A stretch of DNA of 64,000 bases from Astragalus membranaceus. Taxonomy: Eukaryota > Streptophyta > Magnoliopsida > Fabales > Fabaceae. Positions 34,951-46,849 of this stretch are shown piece after piece (the stretch's first letter is position 1; every line of letters starts with the position of its first letter). Location: NCBI GenBank assembly GCA_039519185.1, contig CM076847.1, positions 74,163,247 through 74,227,246 of the forward strand, written 5' to 3'. The translations under genes and the position numbers were made by a program. The notes below the pieces were generated by a model. That model made no database searches and had not been told where the DNA came from. It was given only the letters and a program-made list of their open reading frames with translations.

Positions 34951-36377
34951 AATAAAAAAAAATAAAATCTTCTGGTAACTTATTCATAATAGTAACTTAT
35001 TCATAATAACTAACAATTTGGTAACTTATTCATAATAACTAACAATCTAAATTTCACATAACTATAAACTATCAAATCCAACAATTTATAAAAGACACAA
35101 CAATCAACAACACATATATCATCACATTTTCATAAAAACTACGCATAAAAGCTCTACAGGAAATTCCAAACAGAAACTTTTGCAATTTAGTAATATCCAC
35201 TCTACACTTTCTTCCACACATCAATCACCGTTTCAAGTCTTCAACTACATTATAAGCCATTAGATTATTGAGTTGCTAAACACCATATACCATTAGATTT
35301 CATTGAAAATTCAAACAATAATACATGCTAAACACTAAACAAAGTTTCTGTGGTTGTTTTATTTAACTTATATACTAACTTATATACTAACTTCTCCAGC
35401 TCAGCTCATCATCAGCAGCAGCACCAAATTCTGGGGGCTCACCTTTTGATTCTGTTTTGCCCAATCCCCAAAAATAAGCTTAAAAAACAACAAATGGTAA
35501 GTAAAAGAGAATCAACATATGGTTAGTGAAGACATTGAATAAAAGAGAATCAACAAATGGTGCATCTCAACAAAAAAAACTTACAACAAATCCAGAAAGT
35601 TTCAAAAAATAAAAATAAAAATTGAGTGAGCTTTATGTTTTTAGGAGATCTTACCTGCATTCTCAATAAAACTTTCCCACTTCTCTGCATCCTTCACATT
35701 GATCATCAGAAGAAGTTTTGAGTGTCAAGGTGGTCTAAGGTAGAGGCTTCGAAAACTCCAATGGATCGAATTGCTATGAAGACGTTCGAAGGCACGTGGT
35801 TGTAGAAGTAGTTAAGTGGTAGTTTTTAGGAGTTGTCAAGAGCTTTTGGACAAGTTGAAGACATCCAACACAACAAGGTTGAGGTGAAAACAGGTCAGTA
35901 CCAATCATCAGTGAATTATTAGTTAGTTAGATTATTTCGAGTGGACATGTGTCCATCACGAAAAAGTTAGTTATCTTTTGTAAACTCTATAAGATTGTAC
36001 ATATGAATAAGGGCGATATTCATGACATTCAGTAACCTACACATACCTAACACATCCACCTAGACAAGATCATTGGCAATTGTGGTGAAAAATGTATTAC
36101 ATTTGTATTTCGAATTCTACTTTAATGTTTAAGTTTCTTTTGACAAGTAGTCTTATCACCCCGTTTGATGCACGAGAATTGCACATGTTTGTCTAAATAA
36201 TATACGCAAGTAATGATAAGTATAAAATTAAAGATAATATTAATTCTCAAAGCTAATATAAATCATAAGGAATTTGTTTTATGAATAATTTATTTTATCT
36301 CCACTCTTTTCTATTTACCTGTAATTTTTTATAGGATTTTGTCTGTTATCACTTTTTTGAATAGGGGGATTTTGTCT
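34951..36377. other. Probable CACTA interior remnant and unclassified repeats
   Basis: AT-rich, with a short minus-strand stretch at about 35395-35450 that could encode EPPEFGAAADDELSW. It looks like the acidic C-terminus of a plant transposon protein and would fit the 3' end of the CACTA element. At about 35930-36060 the text resembles a copia-type LTR. Both calls are weak. Confidence 0.3.
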
Positions 36378-36660
36378 ATTTTACTTTTCTGCCTGCACGC
36401 AAGTGCCCATTTTACCTTTTCTGTCTGCACGCCAAGTGCCCATTTTACCTTTTCTGTCTGCACGTCAGTGTTCATTTACTGTTTTCGCATCAACACGAAA
36501 GTGTCTATCTTTCCAAAAACAAAAAAAAAGGGGGGAAATTCGGGTTTCTCCAAATGGACAAAATTGGTATAATTTCTGAATTCTTTATTTCTATTTTACC
36601 TTCGAAATATGTCTCGCGCAATTCATATTTCTTGGTAAAATCCAAATAAAGAGGGGCAGC
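36378..36660 (+). mobile_element. 3' end of an internal region preceding the 5' LTR of copy 2
   Basis: Matches 48699-49002: it includes the CTGTCTGCACGC minisatellite (fewer units), the leader-like TTTCTCCAAATGGACAAAAT, and the PPT AAAGAGGGGCAGC directly against the TGTCA of the next LTR. An LTR preceded by a PPT means the 5' LTR of copy 2 is also the 3' LTR of a lost upstream element. Confidence 0.85.
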
Positions 36661-37064
36661 TGTCATACCCCAATTTTGTCCGGCTTAGGTCAAAACCCTA
36701 ATTTTCCAAAAAATAAATAAATTGAAGAGCGAAGGGCCTTATGCACTACATTTCGGATCCTAGAAGGCATTCCAAGGTTCTTGAAATCGTTTTTAGGGTT
36801 AGAACGCATTTTTCGGGCAAAGTAGGGTTTTAGAGCCAAAAAGGGTATTTTGGTCAATTATAACGGTTTTTCTTTTTTCGTTTTGAAAAAGGCTCAAAAA
36901 TATGTATAATTAAAAATAGAAATCTGAAATCAAAATATAAAAATGAATAACAAAATAATATTGGATGCTTATTGTATTTTTAGAATTAGGGCTAATTCCT
37001 TTTTAGGTGCTTTTGCTTTTATCCATTTTTGGCCAAAGTAAGCACCAATTTTACAAGCAAACTA

Positions 37065-37575
37065 CTTCCCTCACTCCATCCTCATGCTCCACGCCACCAT
37101 CACCTTCAGCCCCCCATCAAGTGCACATCACAAAAGCCTTTCATCATGACAAGCACACCTTTGAGTCCAATAGCATTCAATACACAACATATTTTTACCT
37201 TCCTTCTCTCTACACCACTAAATACACACTAATTTCTTTACCTCCCTCACTCCATCCTCATGCTCCACGCCACCATCACCATCAGCCCACATCAAGCCTT
37301 TCATCATGACAAGCACACCTTTGAGTCCAACAACATTCAATACACAACATATCTTTTACCTTCCTTCTCTCTACACCACTAAATACACACTAATTTATTT
37401 ACTTCCCTCACTCCATCCTCATGCTCCACGCCACCATCACATCAACCCACATCAAGTGCACATCACAAAAGCCTTTCATCATGACAAGCACACCTTTGAG
37501 TCCAATAACATTCAATACACAACATATTTTTACCTTCCTTCCCTCTACACCACTAAATACACACTAATTTCTTTA
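37065..37575 (+). repeat. Three-unit tandem repeat in 5' LTR of copy 2
   Basis: Units of about 160-180 bp, each starting CCCTCACTCCATCCTCATGC and ending near CACTAATTTCTTTAC. The same array is at 49407-49917 in the other LTR. It is absent from copy 1. Confidence 0.9.
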
Positions 37576-39298
37576 CTTCCCTCTCACAACTTTAAACCCA
37601 TTGGATCTTTGAAATTCAATAAGAACAACTCACTCCTCTCCTCCCCAAAAGGACCAAGAAATTCGTAGCCCCTCTCCTCTCCCTCACTTCCTCTTGTTTT
37701 TCTTTCATCTCAAAGGAACCTTCCCATTTCTCCTACACCAAAAAACCCTAGCACACCAAAAACCCCCCCTTTTCTCTCCCAAAACCGTGGCCTCCCTACT
37801 CCCTTCCTTCATCCATTTTTGATTTCCTCTTCACCCAAACACCACCATCTCACTTCATTCTCATTCCTCTTTCATATATCTTCTCCATTTTCCATTCAAG
37901 ATAAAACATCATCACCAAGGAAGGTTTTCATCAAGCTTTTTTGGGTTGGAGTTGAAGTTCCTTGGAGGTTCTTGTTGATTTGGTTTCTATTTTCTTCATC
38001 TCATTGCATTTTCTAGCTTGGATTTGAGGTAAAAACTTTCAAACCCTAGCATCATCTTCAACCTTTTTTGCATTAAAACCCATTTTCCTCTTCACTTTGC
38101 ATTTCACATATCATCATCATTTTGTTTAAGATGTAGCTTGTTGTTGTTGGTGAGAAGAGCCTTAAACACTATTGACAAGCACTTAGGGAGGCTTGGGTGT
38201 TTAAGGTGCCTCTCACTCTTGAATAAATTGAGTCATGTTGTTTTGTGTTGATTTTTTTGCATTTATTGTGAAATAAAATTGTTGTTTCATGTGTTGTTAG
38301 GTTCGCATATCCTATTAAAGTTAGCTTTAATTTGATTTTGTTGTTTCTCTTTGCTTGATGGGGCTTAATCATGTTGTAGATATTTGATTTTAGTGTTTTC
38401 ATGCTTAGATACTTCGTTTAGGTTTGCAAATTTCTTTTCTCACATAGATTTCGCACAAAGGAAAGAGTTTGAGAATAAATATTGATTTGAGGCTTTAGTG
38501 TTTAAATTATGTGATTAATTGTTCCTAAATCTTGTTAGTATCTTTTGCTTGCTTGATTTTGGGAGTTTGATGAATAAATTTATGGTTTGACTATGTATTG
38601 GTTTCGCAAGTCATGAAGAATAAATAGAGTTTTTATATGTTTGCTTATTGTCTCAAGTTGATGATAGGCAATATGATTCTCACTTGTGCCTAGTGCACCT
38701 TGCCTAAAGTGATGAGGATTGTTCTATATGATTCAACCCTTTTAGTTTATATGTTGTTTAAGTTGATGATTGGCAAGAAGATTCACACTTGTGCACTTGC
38801 GCACACTAATTTAAGTGTTGAGGATTGACCAAAGTGATTCAACATGCTTTGGTGTTTTGATTGTTAAGATGACTTGCTTGTTTAGGGTTTGCCAATGATC
38901 ATGCTTGAGGCTACTCTTTTGAATTCATTTGTGCCTACCACTTCCTTGTCTACTCCCATGTGGAATCATTAATACTTAGATAGGCCCATTCCTCACATTG
39001 CATCTTCCACTAGATGCGCATTTAGATTCCCTTGCGTTTTGTAGAAATATTTGAGTATGGTTCTCGCCTAGCATCTTCCACTAGATGTGCATTTAGGTTC
39101 AATCTTGCCCACTCTTGTATTTTTGCGTAATGCCCAATTCAAGTTCCTTCTTTGCCTATTTATGTGTTGTGGTCTAACATGTGTAGTCTAGGCTAATATT
39201 TGCTCAAGAATTCAAATGAGATTGTTATTTGCCTAAGGATTCGATTTGCATTCATTGCTTTCTTTTCTAAATGGCCTAGCATGAAAATGGTGACTAGT

Positions 39299-40070
39299 GA
39301 CAATCACCCATAACCTTTGTTAGTTTGGTTGTCCTAAGAGCCTAAATTTCAAAAAAAGGATGTTTTCATATGCATAAGCTACTTGTGATAATCACCCATA
39401 ACCTTTGTTAGTTTGATTATCATGAACGCTTTCGATTTCAAAAGATATTTTCCTAAGCATCGAAGTCATAGCAAGTGCTAGTGATGGCCACCCATAACCT
39501 TTGTTAGTTTGGTCATCATGGAGGCTTTCATTTTTCAAAAGAGATTTCTACATGCACTTAAGTGGGTTCTAGTAATGGTCACCCATAACCTTTGTTAGTT
39601 TGATCATTATGAACGCCCTCCACTTTTCAAAACCAAAGCAAAAAGACTTTCATTTTCAAGGCTCGTTAGAACTACGTCGCTTTGATTCCCATTTGAGATA
39701 CGTAGGAGCGAGTCATATTCTCGTCAAGCGCAATCATAAAAGTTTAGCATTTGCATGGCAAAAAGAAAAGAGTTATTTTCATAACAAAAAAGAATCACTT
39801 TTACAAACCAAGATCATTTTCAGAACGAAAACATTTTCCTTTCTAAAATCATTTTCAACCCATCGTCGCTAGTGGCTAATCAGAACCTTTGTTCGTCTAG
39901 CCACTGGTGGCGATGTCTTTTTCCAAAAAGAACAACAAGCGATGATCACTCATAACCTTTGTTAGTTTGATCATCGTGCAAATCAATCTCTTTCGAAAAT
40001 CACTTTCAAAAAAGATAATAAAAACGAGTTGTTATTGATAGTCCATCAGAACCTTTGTTCGTTTGACTAG
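39299..40070 (+). repeat. Hairpin repeats A (units 1-7), 5' LTR of copy 2
   Basis: Units at 39299-39333, 39387-39421, 39483-39517, 39574-39608, 39872-39904, 39941-39975 and 40037-40070; an eighth is at about 41145-41180 beyond the hAT insertion. Loop CCCATAACCTTTGTTAGTT is almost constant (variant ATCAGAACCTTTGTTCGTC). Stems differ and stay paired: GATAATCA/TGATTATC, GATGATCA/TGATCATC, GTGGCTA/TAGCCAC, and G-U-compatible GACAATCA/TGGTTGTC, GATGGCCA/TGGTCATC, AATGGTCA/TGATCATT. Confidence 0.85.
39669..39731 (+). other. Structured motif B, 5' LTR of copy 2
   Basis: GAACTACGTCGC ... GATACGTAGGAG, then CGAG-TCATATT-CTCG and TCAAGCGC. The outer CTACGT/ACGTAG pairing and the trailing stem are visible. 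Confidence 0.6.
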
Positions 40071-40071
40071 C

Positions 40072-41124
40072 GGCACAACCAGTGTTTTAAAAACCGGCTC
40101 GGCCCGGCCGGTCGGACCGGTCGAACCGGGAACCGGGGGGGTAACCGAGCCGGTCAAGCCTTTGGATCGGTTATGCACCAAACCGGTGGGAACCGGTGGA
40201 AACCGGCCGGTTTTGGGGAAAACCGGCGACCCGGTGACCCGGCTCAAACCGGACCGGGTTGTCCATTTTTTTTAAAAATTTTTTTTTATCAAATCTTTGA
40301 ACCGTAATTGGGAGAGGCCGCGCGAACGCAAGCCCCCACTAGTGATTGCCATCTAGGTAAGTATGTTTCCCATTGACATACACCTTGCTTTTATATCTCA
40401 TTTCCTCCATGTTTTGTTCATTCTATCCGATGTGGGACTATTTCTAAACTACTTAAAACAAAAGAGACTCAAAACCCTCAACAAAAATGTCATTAGTGGG
40501 GTTTGAACCCCTAACCTATTGAAAGCAAATGTTGAGCACTACCATGAGGCTACCAATCTTATTGAGAATATTATTTATTTCAAATATATATAATTGGTAC
40601 CTCTTTTCCTAAAAGTCAAGTATGCTCATCCTCATGGCATTAGCTTGTAATATTAATATTATGTTTCAACAAACTTATTTAATATTAAGTATTTTTTTAA
40701 AGATTTATTTAATATTAAGTTGTTAACTTATGAAATTTGTTCTAAATATTTATTGAAGCATGATATGAACTTTTAAAATTTATTTAATATATACCAAGCA
40801 AATAAAAATAAAATAGGCATGATGTGTAATTTTAGCAAATTAAGTTTTACAAGTATGAAATATATAGGTCCTAAAAATTTGGGAATTTTTTACATTTTAG
40901 TAGATATAAAATAAACATAGTTATTAATTTTACAGACACGAAATTTATATTATATACTATATAGGTATTGAAAATTCTCGAAATAGAGACCGGGTCCGAG
41001 TCATCCGGTTCCGGTTTTGGTCATGCGGTTCAACTGTCGACCCTTCGGTCCGACCCTTGACCCAGTGACCCGGTACCTTCACCGAGTCGGTCACCGGTTC
41101 GAGTTTTAAAACATTGGGCACAAC
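40072..41124. mobile_element. hAT-type non-autonomous element inside the 5' LTR
   Basis: Element 40080-41116 (1,037 bp) with ends CAGTGTTTTAAAA and TTTTAAAACATTG, flanked by the 8-bp duplication GGCACAAC at 40072-40079 and 41117-41124. The uninterrupted site is visible in the other LTR (about 52413-52425). CCGG-rich subterminal regions, AT-rich middle, no transposase frame. Confidence 0.92.
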
Positions 41125-41253
41125 TCTCTTTTTGAGTATTTAGTGGTGATTCATCATAGCCTCTGCTAGTTTAATCATCCGCTAATGCTCGTCCTATTTC
41201 GAAAACTCACTAAAAAGATAAAAGACAAAAACCCTTTTCAAAAAGACAAAGAA

Positions 41254-41322
41254 GAACTACGTAGCTTTGAGTTCTCCATCGCACCGGGAGATACGTAGGA
41301 GCGGGCCATGTCCCGTCAAGCG
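41254..41322 (+). other. Structured motif B, second copy in 5' LTR of copy 2
   Basis: GAACTACGTAGCTTTGAG, inner TCTCC/GGGAGA stem, ACGTAGGAG, then CGGG-CCATGT-CCCG and TCAAGCG. Confidence 0.6.
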
Positions 41323-41674
41323 TTTTTTTCTAATAAACCATTTTTCCCCCTTTTTCATAATAAATAAAGATTTTCATTAAGATTTTTTTTCAATAAGAAG
41401 TAGAGAGGCAAAATCAAGTATTTTCAAGTCAACACACTAAAACCACACATTTAATTAAAGGTTCCCTCTCAGTAGAGAGGACGTGTGGGGTGCTAATACC
41501 TTCCCTGCGCGTAACCGACCCCCGAACCCTATTCTCTAGTTTCGCAAGACCAATCGCTTTCCAAAAAAGGTTTTCCTAATATTTTCCTTAATAAATATTG
41601 GTGGCGGCTTCATTGTCTTAGGAAAAGTTGTGAACGAGGAAGGTTCTCCCTCGGGGACTTTTTCGGGCGCAACA

Positions 41675-41695
41675 GCTGGCGACTTCACTGGGGAA
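41675..41695 (+). other. Primer binding site, copy 2
   Basis: GC spacer then TGGCGACTTCACTGGGGA immediately after the LTR end GCGCAACA. TGGCGAC-type site as in Tat/Ogre elements, proposed tRNA-Arg primer. Confidence 0.78.
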
Positions 41696-42836
41696 TAAAA
41701 TACATTTTTTTTCAAAAGTGGGTCAAGCCTAATTAATTAAGTGTGTGGTTTGTGCGATTGATTTGAACATCTTGCTTTACCTCTATTTCTTCTTCTTTTT
41801 CATAAGCATGTTGCATCCATATGCATTCTTCTTCTATGTTTGCTTTTGTTTAAAATAATAGATAGTTACTTCTCTGCTTAAATGCTTAGTTCCCTCATGC
41901 ATATTTCCCCTCTCTTGTCATGTCCCCTTCTTCTTTGCTCGCTTTCTTGAGGTAAGTAGTGCATTGTTGTCGGCACCCTAGATTAGTTGTATTTGATCGG
42001 TATTGAACCCTAGGGTAGACGACATGCTATTGTTTTCTATTGTCTGGACTGTTCTGGATTTTCATTTGCAGGTGGAGTAGTTTTTAAGGAAATGCCCTTC
42101 GCACACACACATTTGTACCTTGAGATTATATGATTAGAGAAAGGGACCATAACCCAGGTCTGTTAGGATACCTTAGGATCAGTGGATTCAAGTAGTGGGA
42201 GCCCATCAGGACCTTTGTCCGTTTGGCTACTCGCGAAAGTTTCAATCAGAGTTGTGCTCTTTCATGATGCTTCGTATCTAGCAGTTTGCTGCATTTACGG
42301 GGATTTTCATGAGAGGGACTGTGGCTCTGATGACCTTTGTGAGGGTGTGAATAGAGCTACATGAGAAGATTATCCCTAAAGTGCCTTAGATCATAGGTTC
42401 TACCCCCTTTTTAGGTCACAAGGGCTTTCCAAATCGTGTGCTGCATTGTTGCATTCAGTTCAATCAATTTTTCCTTCAAAATATTCGAAAATCAAAAAAG
42501 ATATGCTTTTCCTTTTCAATAAACGCCTATATGAGGTGGCATATAGTGTGAAAATTTTCAAATTACCACCTGTAAATATCCTCTTTCTGCAAAAACACAA
42601 AAAAGAAGCATCATTGCATCACTGCATCATTGCATCATTTGCATTGCATAAAATTCCGATTTTGAAAAAAAACATTCATCTTGCATTCCCCTTCATTACA
42701 TAAAGATAAAACAAAAAACAATTATCATCTGCATAGCATAAGCATTTCATTTATAATCATGCAAAAAATCCTCGTCAAGTTCATCCAAGACGAGGCATTC
42801 ATGCATAAGCATTATTTCAAAAAAAGAGACACAGTA

Positions 42837-42904
42837 GAACTACGTAAGCTTTGATTCCTCATTACAATGGGGATACGTAGGAACGGGTCATACCCCGTCA
42901 AGCA
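42837..42904 (+). other. Structured motif B, internal copy (copy 2)
   Basis: GAACTACGTAAGCTTTGATT, inner stem ATTCC..TCAT / ATGGGGAT, ACGTAGGAACGGG and CCCCGTCAAGC. Matches 18107-18180 of copy 1. Confidence 0.6.
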
Positions 42905-45900
42905 CATTTTTCTAAAACCTTTTTTCCCATAAATCATTTGCATCTCCAAATAATTTTCAAAACCATGTTCCAAAACTAAAAATGAAAAAATGAAAAGTCT
43001 CCAATGCATGCATCTTCTCTAAACAAAGAAAAAATAGAAAAGCTCTTCATGTAAAAGCTCAATGAGTAAAAGTGCACCTTCGAATGACGAAGGGTAATAT
43101 CTCAAATTTGTTTGTGCACTACAAATTTGAGATGTTACTCTACGATATCGGGGCACTTTGACCCTATCAAGTGAGGTTTGTTTTCGAATAAGAGAATAAG
43201 TTTGAGTTAACCAAATGTCGAAGCATTTCAGTATATTGCGTGAAGTATCGAGTCAGGATCCACTCAATGTTTCATGCAAGTTACTCAGAGTAACGACAAT
43301 TGGTTGCCTCACATCATCATTTGCATACATCCTTGCATTACCTAAAACAAAATTTTCAAAAAAAAAAAGGCAAAAAGCCAAACTTTCAAAAAACCATCAC
43401 AGTCTTTTCTTGCACCGGGCTACATGAGGTGATGTTTCCAAAATTTCAGTCACCAAACCCGAGAAAATGTTTTCATCTTATTTTTTCACATGCATGTCAA
43501 GTCGCATTATCGCCGTCATTTTCATATAAAGACATCATTTGCATTGCATAAAACAAAAACTTGATAAAATTCATACATGCATTTTTCTCTATCTCATTTA
43601 GGTTTGTCAGGAGTGCATCCTCCGCACGTGAGCGTTTCCATTCACTAAGGCTTTCTTTTCCCTAATTTTCTCGAAAAATCCAAAAATCGTGTCTTATTAG
43701 AAGCGCGTCTCATGCATTATTGTTGTCCTTTTTCACACATCATGAAAAATAATACATTAACCTCTCATCTTGCATGCATTCAATAAAAATCATGTCTTCC
43801 CACGCATTTTTAAAAAAAAAAAAAAAATCATTGTGAGTATCATGCATTTCATTGCACAAAAAAAATGAAAACAAGAAAGCATCTCATTCATAATCATGAA
43901 CAAAAGTCATCATCAAATTTATTCAAAATGTAGCATTCATGCATCATTTCATTAACCTCATCATTTTGGTTCAAATACATCATTCCTCCATACATGCATC
44001 TTTCAAAAAAGGAAGGGGCATTGGCATTTCATACTTTGCCTTGCCTCTAAAAAAAAAATCATCATTTAGAAAAAAGCATCATTCCCGCATCTTTCATCAT
44101 TCAAAAGAAAAAGGGGGCATCGGCATTTCATATCTTGTCTTGCCTCTATAAAAATCATTTTGAGAAGAAGCATCATTCTTGCATCATTCACCATCCAAAG
44201 ATGCACTGGCATTTCATATGTCGTCTTGCATAAAAAAAGCATCAAAAAGAAAAAACTTTTAGAATAATCACACTTTTCAAGTGAATATGCTTTCATACAT
44301 GTATACATCATAATGTTTTCATCCATGCATTGCATACAACAAAAATGTTGTGATGAGAGACGAGATGTTCTTGCAAAGTAATCTTTCCTTTTTGGAAAAG
44401 TTTACCCTCACTCATTTGCAAACTCAAGGTGTTCCAAGGCACTCAGCTTTTTCACATCAATAGCTCATTTGTATTTCCTTCAAAAAAAGACATTACATCT
44501 CATCCGTTCCATGATAAAAGACTGAAACAGTTCATCAAAAAAAAAGGGTTTTCATATCATGTTTTAACCAATGTTAACTCTCTGTGAAGCGTTCTTCTAG
44601 TAAGCATGCATGCCACGTGCAGTTTCTCTTGTTTGAGTCAGTCAATTTCCTTCATTTATCATCATTCCCCATCCAAGTCTAATCCCGCCCCGTCCACCCC
44701 TAAAGCGCATATTCTCTCCCATCAGTGCATACTTGACTTTTGGTTCATTCCCACTAACACTTCAAGTCCTTCATGCTGGGGCAATTCTGTGATCACTAAT
44801 TTTCCTTGTCAGTATAATATTCCTTTAGTGCAAGTCTTTCTAAAAAATATATAATAAATAAAAAAGATAAAATAAGCTCGCTAGGTTGAAAACCCGCAAA
44901 GGGCGGCCTGGGCGAAAAAGAGCGCTCGGTGGATTGAAAACTCGCAAAGAGCGGTCCAGGCAAAAATTAGGGCACAAAAAGGGGGATAAGAAAAGAGCAA
45001 ACACGTGAAGATAGATAAATTATTGTCCTAAAGTTAAGTCTTACAGAGTTAAACAATCGAGATTTGAAATGAAGTTTGGCCATCTCTCCATACCCTCAAA
45101 AACCTAATCCCAGAAAGTCCATTTCCTACCCCTCTTAAGCCAAAAATTCAAAACCCAAAAAAAAAAAAACCTTTGTTACCCACCTTAAGCTAAGGAAAGC
45201 CCAGGATATCCCCATCACTCTAGACGAGGGTTAATTCCACATTAAAGATGGTATATCAAAAGGAGGGAATAACAGAGTTTAAATAGGAGAATCCCAAAAC
45301 AAAGAAAGGAAGACAAATGGAGTATAAATTAAGAGTCAATACATTTTGTCATGAAGCATAAGAGCTCCCCTTCAAAGAGGCCCTCAGATTCAATGGGTTC
45401 AATCACTCCCCTTCCAAAAAGGCCCTCAATTCAATGGGTTCAATCATTCCTCCTTTCAAAAAAAACCTTCAATTCATTGGGTTTAGCCATCTCTTCTTTC
45501 ATAAAACCTTCAAACACCTCATTAAACTTAATAACCATTTCCTTCACAAATCATTGACCATTGGCCAACACCGAATAAGACCCATCCTCCCCATCAACCC
45601 CAAACACTTCATTAAGCTCAATCATCCCCTTCTCCACATCACAACCCTAAAAAGTCCATTCCGATCAATGACTAATTGCTTTCGTTCTCTCAAGTTTTAA
45701 TCTTAGGACAAATAAGTTCATCTATTTACGACGTGTTTGCTCAAAAAAAAAAAAATAAGCAGAAAAAAGAAAGCTGCTCAAAAAGAAAAAAAAAATCAAA
45801 AAAAGAAAGTTGGTAAAAAAGGAGAAGGACTTGCACTCCAAGATGCATTCGTGTTGCATTAAAACAAGGTCTAGTGGTCACCAGGTGGAGCCTCTCCTCG

Positions 45901-46849
45901 TACTAAAAAGTCAAAACTTTCATTGCATTTGAGTTGTTCTTAAAGAGAACCCAAAGTGTGTACTAGGGGGCATTCCCTTCACCTCTCACTCCACTCAAGT
46001 TTGGGGAGGTTTGTTCATTGCCCACCCCATTCATATATCACCCCCACTTCATAACCATCACCATAACTCTGTCGCTTTTCACAACCTCACCCAAAGAAAC
46101 CATTTGAAATGTCATCTGAAAGTGGGGCAAGCACGTTCCCATCCCTTCACCTCATTCATTCCTACAAAACCTCCCCGGGGCAATCTCTCAACTCACTATC
46201 CTAAACAAGGCCTTGTCATTCTAATTGGGGCAGCTTTGTCCTTGTTATGACTAGGGCAACGTCAAACTTTTTGGGTTGAGACAAAATCTCTTTTGATCCA
46301 CTTTCCCTTTCAAAAGCCGAAGCATTCCCAATTCATCATCTTCTACGCCCCTAGTTGTTGTCACCACTAGACAGGGGCAAACTATTCACTCATCAAAGAC
46401 CTGAATTGGGGCAATCTTATATCTCTTGATCCCTCACAAGTTTCGGCAATAGCCATGTCGGTCATTCCTTCACTTGCCATAAATGTCCATGTCCTAAACC
46501 AATTCCAAGTTAACTGACTCATTCATCCACATTTGCACTCCTATGCATGCTTACTAGACAATGCTTCAAAAGAGAGAGCACAAGTTGTTTACGTGATATC
46601 TAAAATTCAGTCATCATGGAAAGAAAGAGAAAACAAGTGAGGTTGTTTGTAAATAAAAACCTTGAGAACACCGGAGTTTAAATCAAATTCAATTTTTCAA
46701 CAGAATGGTCAATAATCATCTCAATTCCTTGCATACAAAGTCTCGCATCTCATCATCACAAAAATGTTTACCTCATGCATCTAGGCATTTCAATCTATTC
46801 ATTATAGCATATGCATCAAAGCATTACATTTGCATCTTCACATTTTGTG

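Larger units (their letters stand above)
36661..41674 (+). repeat. 5' LTR of copy 2 (with hAT insertion)
   Basis: 5,014 bp including a 1,037-bp insertion and its 8-bp duplication. The first roughly 1.95 kb differs from copy 1 LTRs: it has its own 3-unit tandem repeat and a C/T-rich zone. The remainder from about 38620 is alignable with copy 1. Ends GCGCAACA. Confidence 0.9.

Noticed and set aside
37065..37575. CRISPR-like regular repeats
   Set aside because: Units of about 170 bp without unique spacers in a plant LTR; ordinary tandem duplication.
37007..37668. His/Pro-rich frames in the LTR of copy 2
   Set aside because: They follow the three-unit C-rich tandem repeat and recur in every unit; repeat-derived, not genes.
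40490..40560. tRNA-like GGTTTGAACCCC stretch inside the hAT element
   Set aside because: No cloverleaf can be drawn around it; probably a SINE relic or chance.
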